5,446 nt of DNA from Candidatus Kaiserbacteria bacterium RIFCSPLOWO2_01_FULL_54_13 (GTDB lineage: Bacteria > Patescibacteriota > Minisyncoccia > Phycocordibacterales > UBA2100). The notes beneath the pieces were generated by a model. It saw only the letters and a list, made by a program, of their open reading frames with translations. It was not told the origin of the DNA and ran no database searches. Positions 5,360-5,446 of the stretch are shown here, one piece after another; the first letter of the stretch is position 1, and the number at the start of each line of letters is the position of its first letter. The stretch lies in contig MFLZ01000021.1 in NCBI GenBank assembly GCA_001781685.1, positions 17,483 to 22,928 of the forward strand, read 5' to 3'. Both the position numbers and the translations under genes were made by a program.

Positions 5360-5446
5360 CTATGGCCGCTGTGCAAAACTAGAGAGTATCCGCGCGTAAA
5401 ACAGGCTCCGGGTGTTTCCCCGAAGGGTCGGTGTGCCCTGCGCCGA
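5360..5446 (-). CDS. 3' fragment of an upstream gene, reading frame uncertain
   Basis: Minus-strand sequence between the right edge and the terminator. One frame is open for 28 codons and stops at TAG 5362-5360, 11 nt before the terminator stem; it reads '...LRGNTRSLFYARILSSFAQRP'. A second frame gives '...HTDPSGKHPEPVLRADTL' and stops at TAG 5381-5379. Base use at third codon positions does not separate them, and neither tail is recognised. The stretch also contains CCC-TTCG-GGG (5427-5418), a stable cUUCGg tetraloop hairpin, so an RNA gene is possible. What is firm is only that something transcribed leftward ends here, because the terminator needs a transcript. Confidence 0.3.
   Translation of the reverse strand, partial: SAQGTPTLRGNTRSLFYARILSSFAQRP

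Overview
All convincing genes in this window lie on the minus strand and read right to left. The organism is most likely a Patescibacteria (CPR) bacterium of the Parcubacteria type. This is inferred from the CAP-domain protein at the left end: its 'HYFLPGAHNAYRPHFLRLK' N-terminus, single membrane segment and 'YFAH.SPEG..PW.WFEEAGYDF..AGENLAV' core match, from memory, a protein style very common in that group. Shine-Dalgarno sequences are mostly weak or absent, and one start looks leaderless. No search was run, so the taxonomy is an inference.

Layout in transcription order. Positions 5446-5360 hold the cut 3' end of an upstream gene, or possibly a structured RNA, closed by a clear intrinsic terminator at 5348-5322. 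An intergenic region of about 170 bp follows (5148-5321). It carries five same-strand sequences resembling DnaA boxes, including a perfect 12-bp tandem repeat. A tight gene cluster then runs: a membrane family-2 glycosyltransferase (5147-3831); a 69-residue small membrane protein (3823-3614, 7-nt gap); a secreted CE4 polysaccharide deacetylase with a carbohydrate-binding-like module, a Pro/Thr repeat linker and an aspartate-rich tail (3597-2050, 16-nt gap); a membrane-anchored TIM-barrel glycoside hydrolase-like protein (2068-854, 19-nt overlap); and a membrane CAP-domain protein (817 to beyond the left edge, 36-nt gap, with a TATAAT box placed so that the ATG is the likely +1).

Functional reading. 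A processive GT2 synthase, a tiny membrane partner, an extracytoplasmic N-acetylhexosamine deacetylase and a TIM-barrel hydrolase are the same set of activities as the poly-beta-1,6-GlcNAc (pga/ica) exopolysaccharide systems. Here they appear in a much reduced and rearranged form: the deacetylase and hydrolase-like domains, fused in PgaB, are separate, and the deacetylase has gained a binding module and an acidic tail. The simplest hypothesis is a miniature locus that makes, trims, deacetylates and perhaps surface-retains an amino-sugar polymer. The polymer identity is not shown by the sequence.
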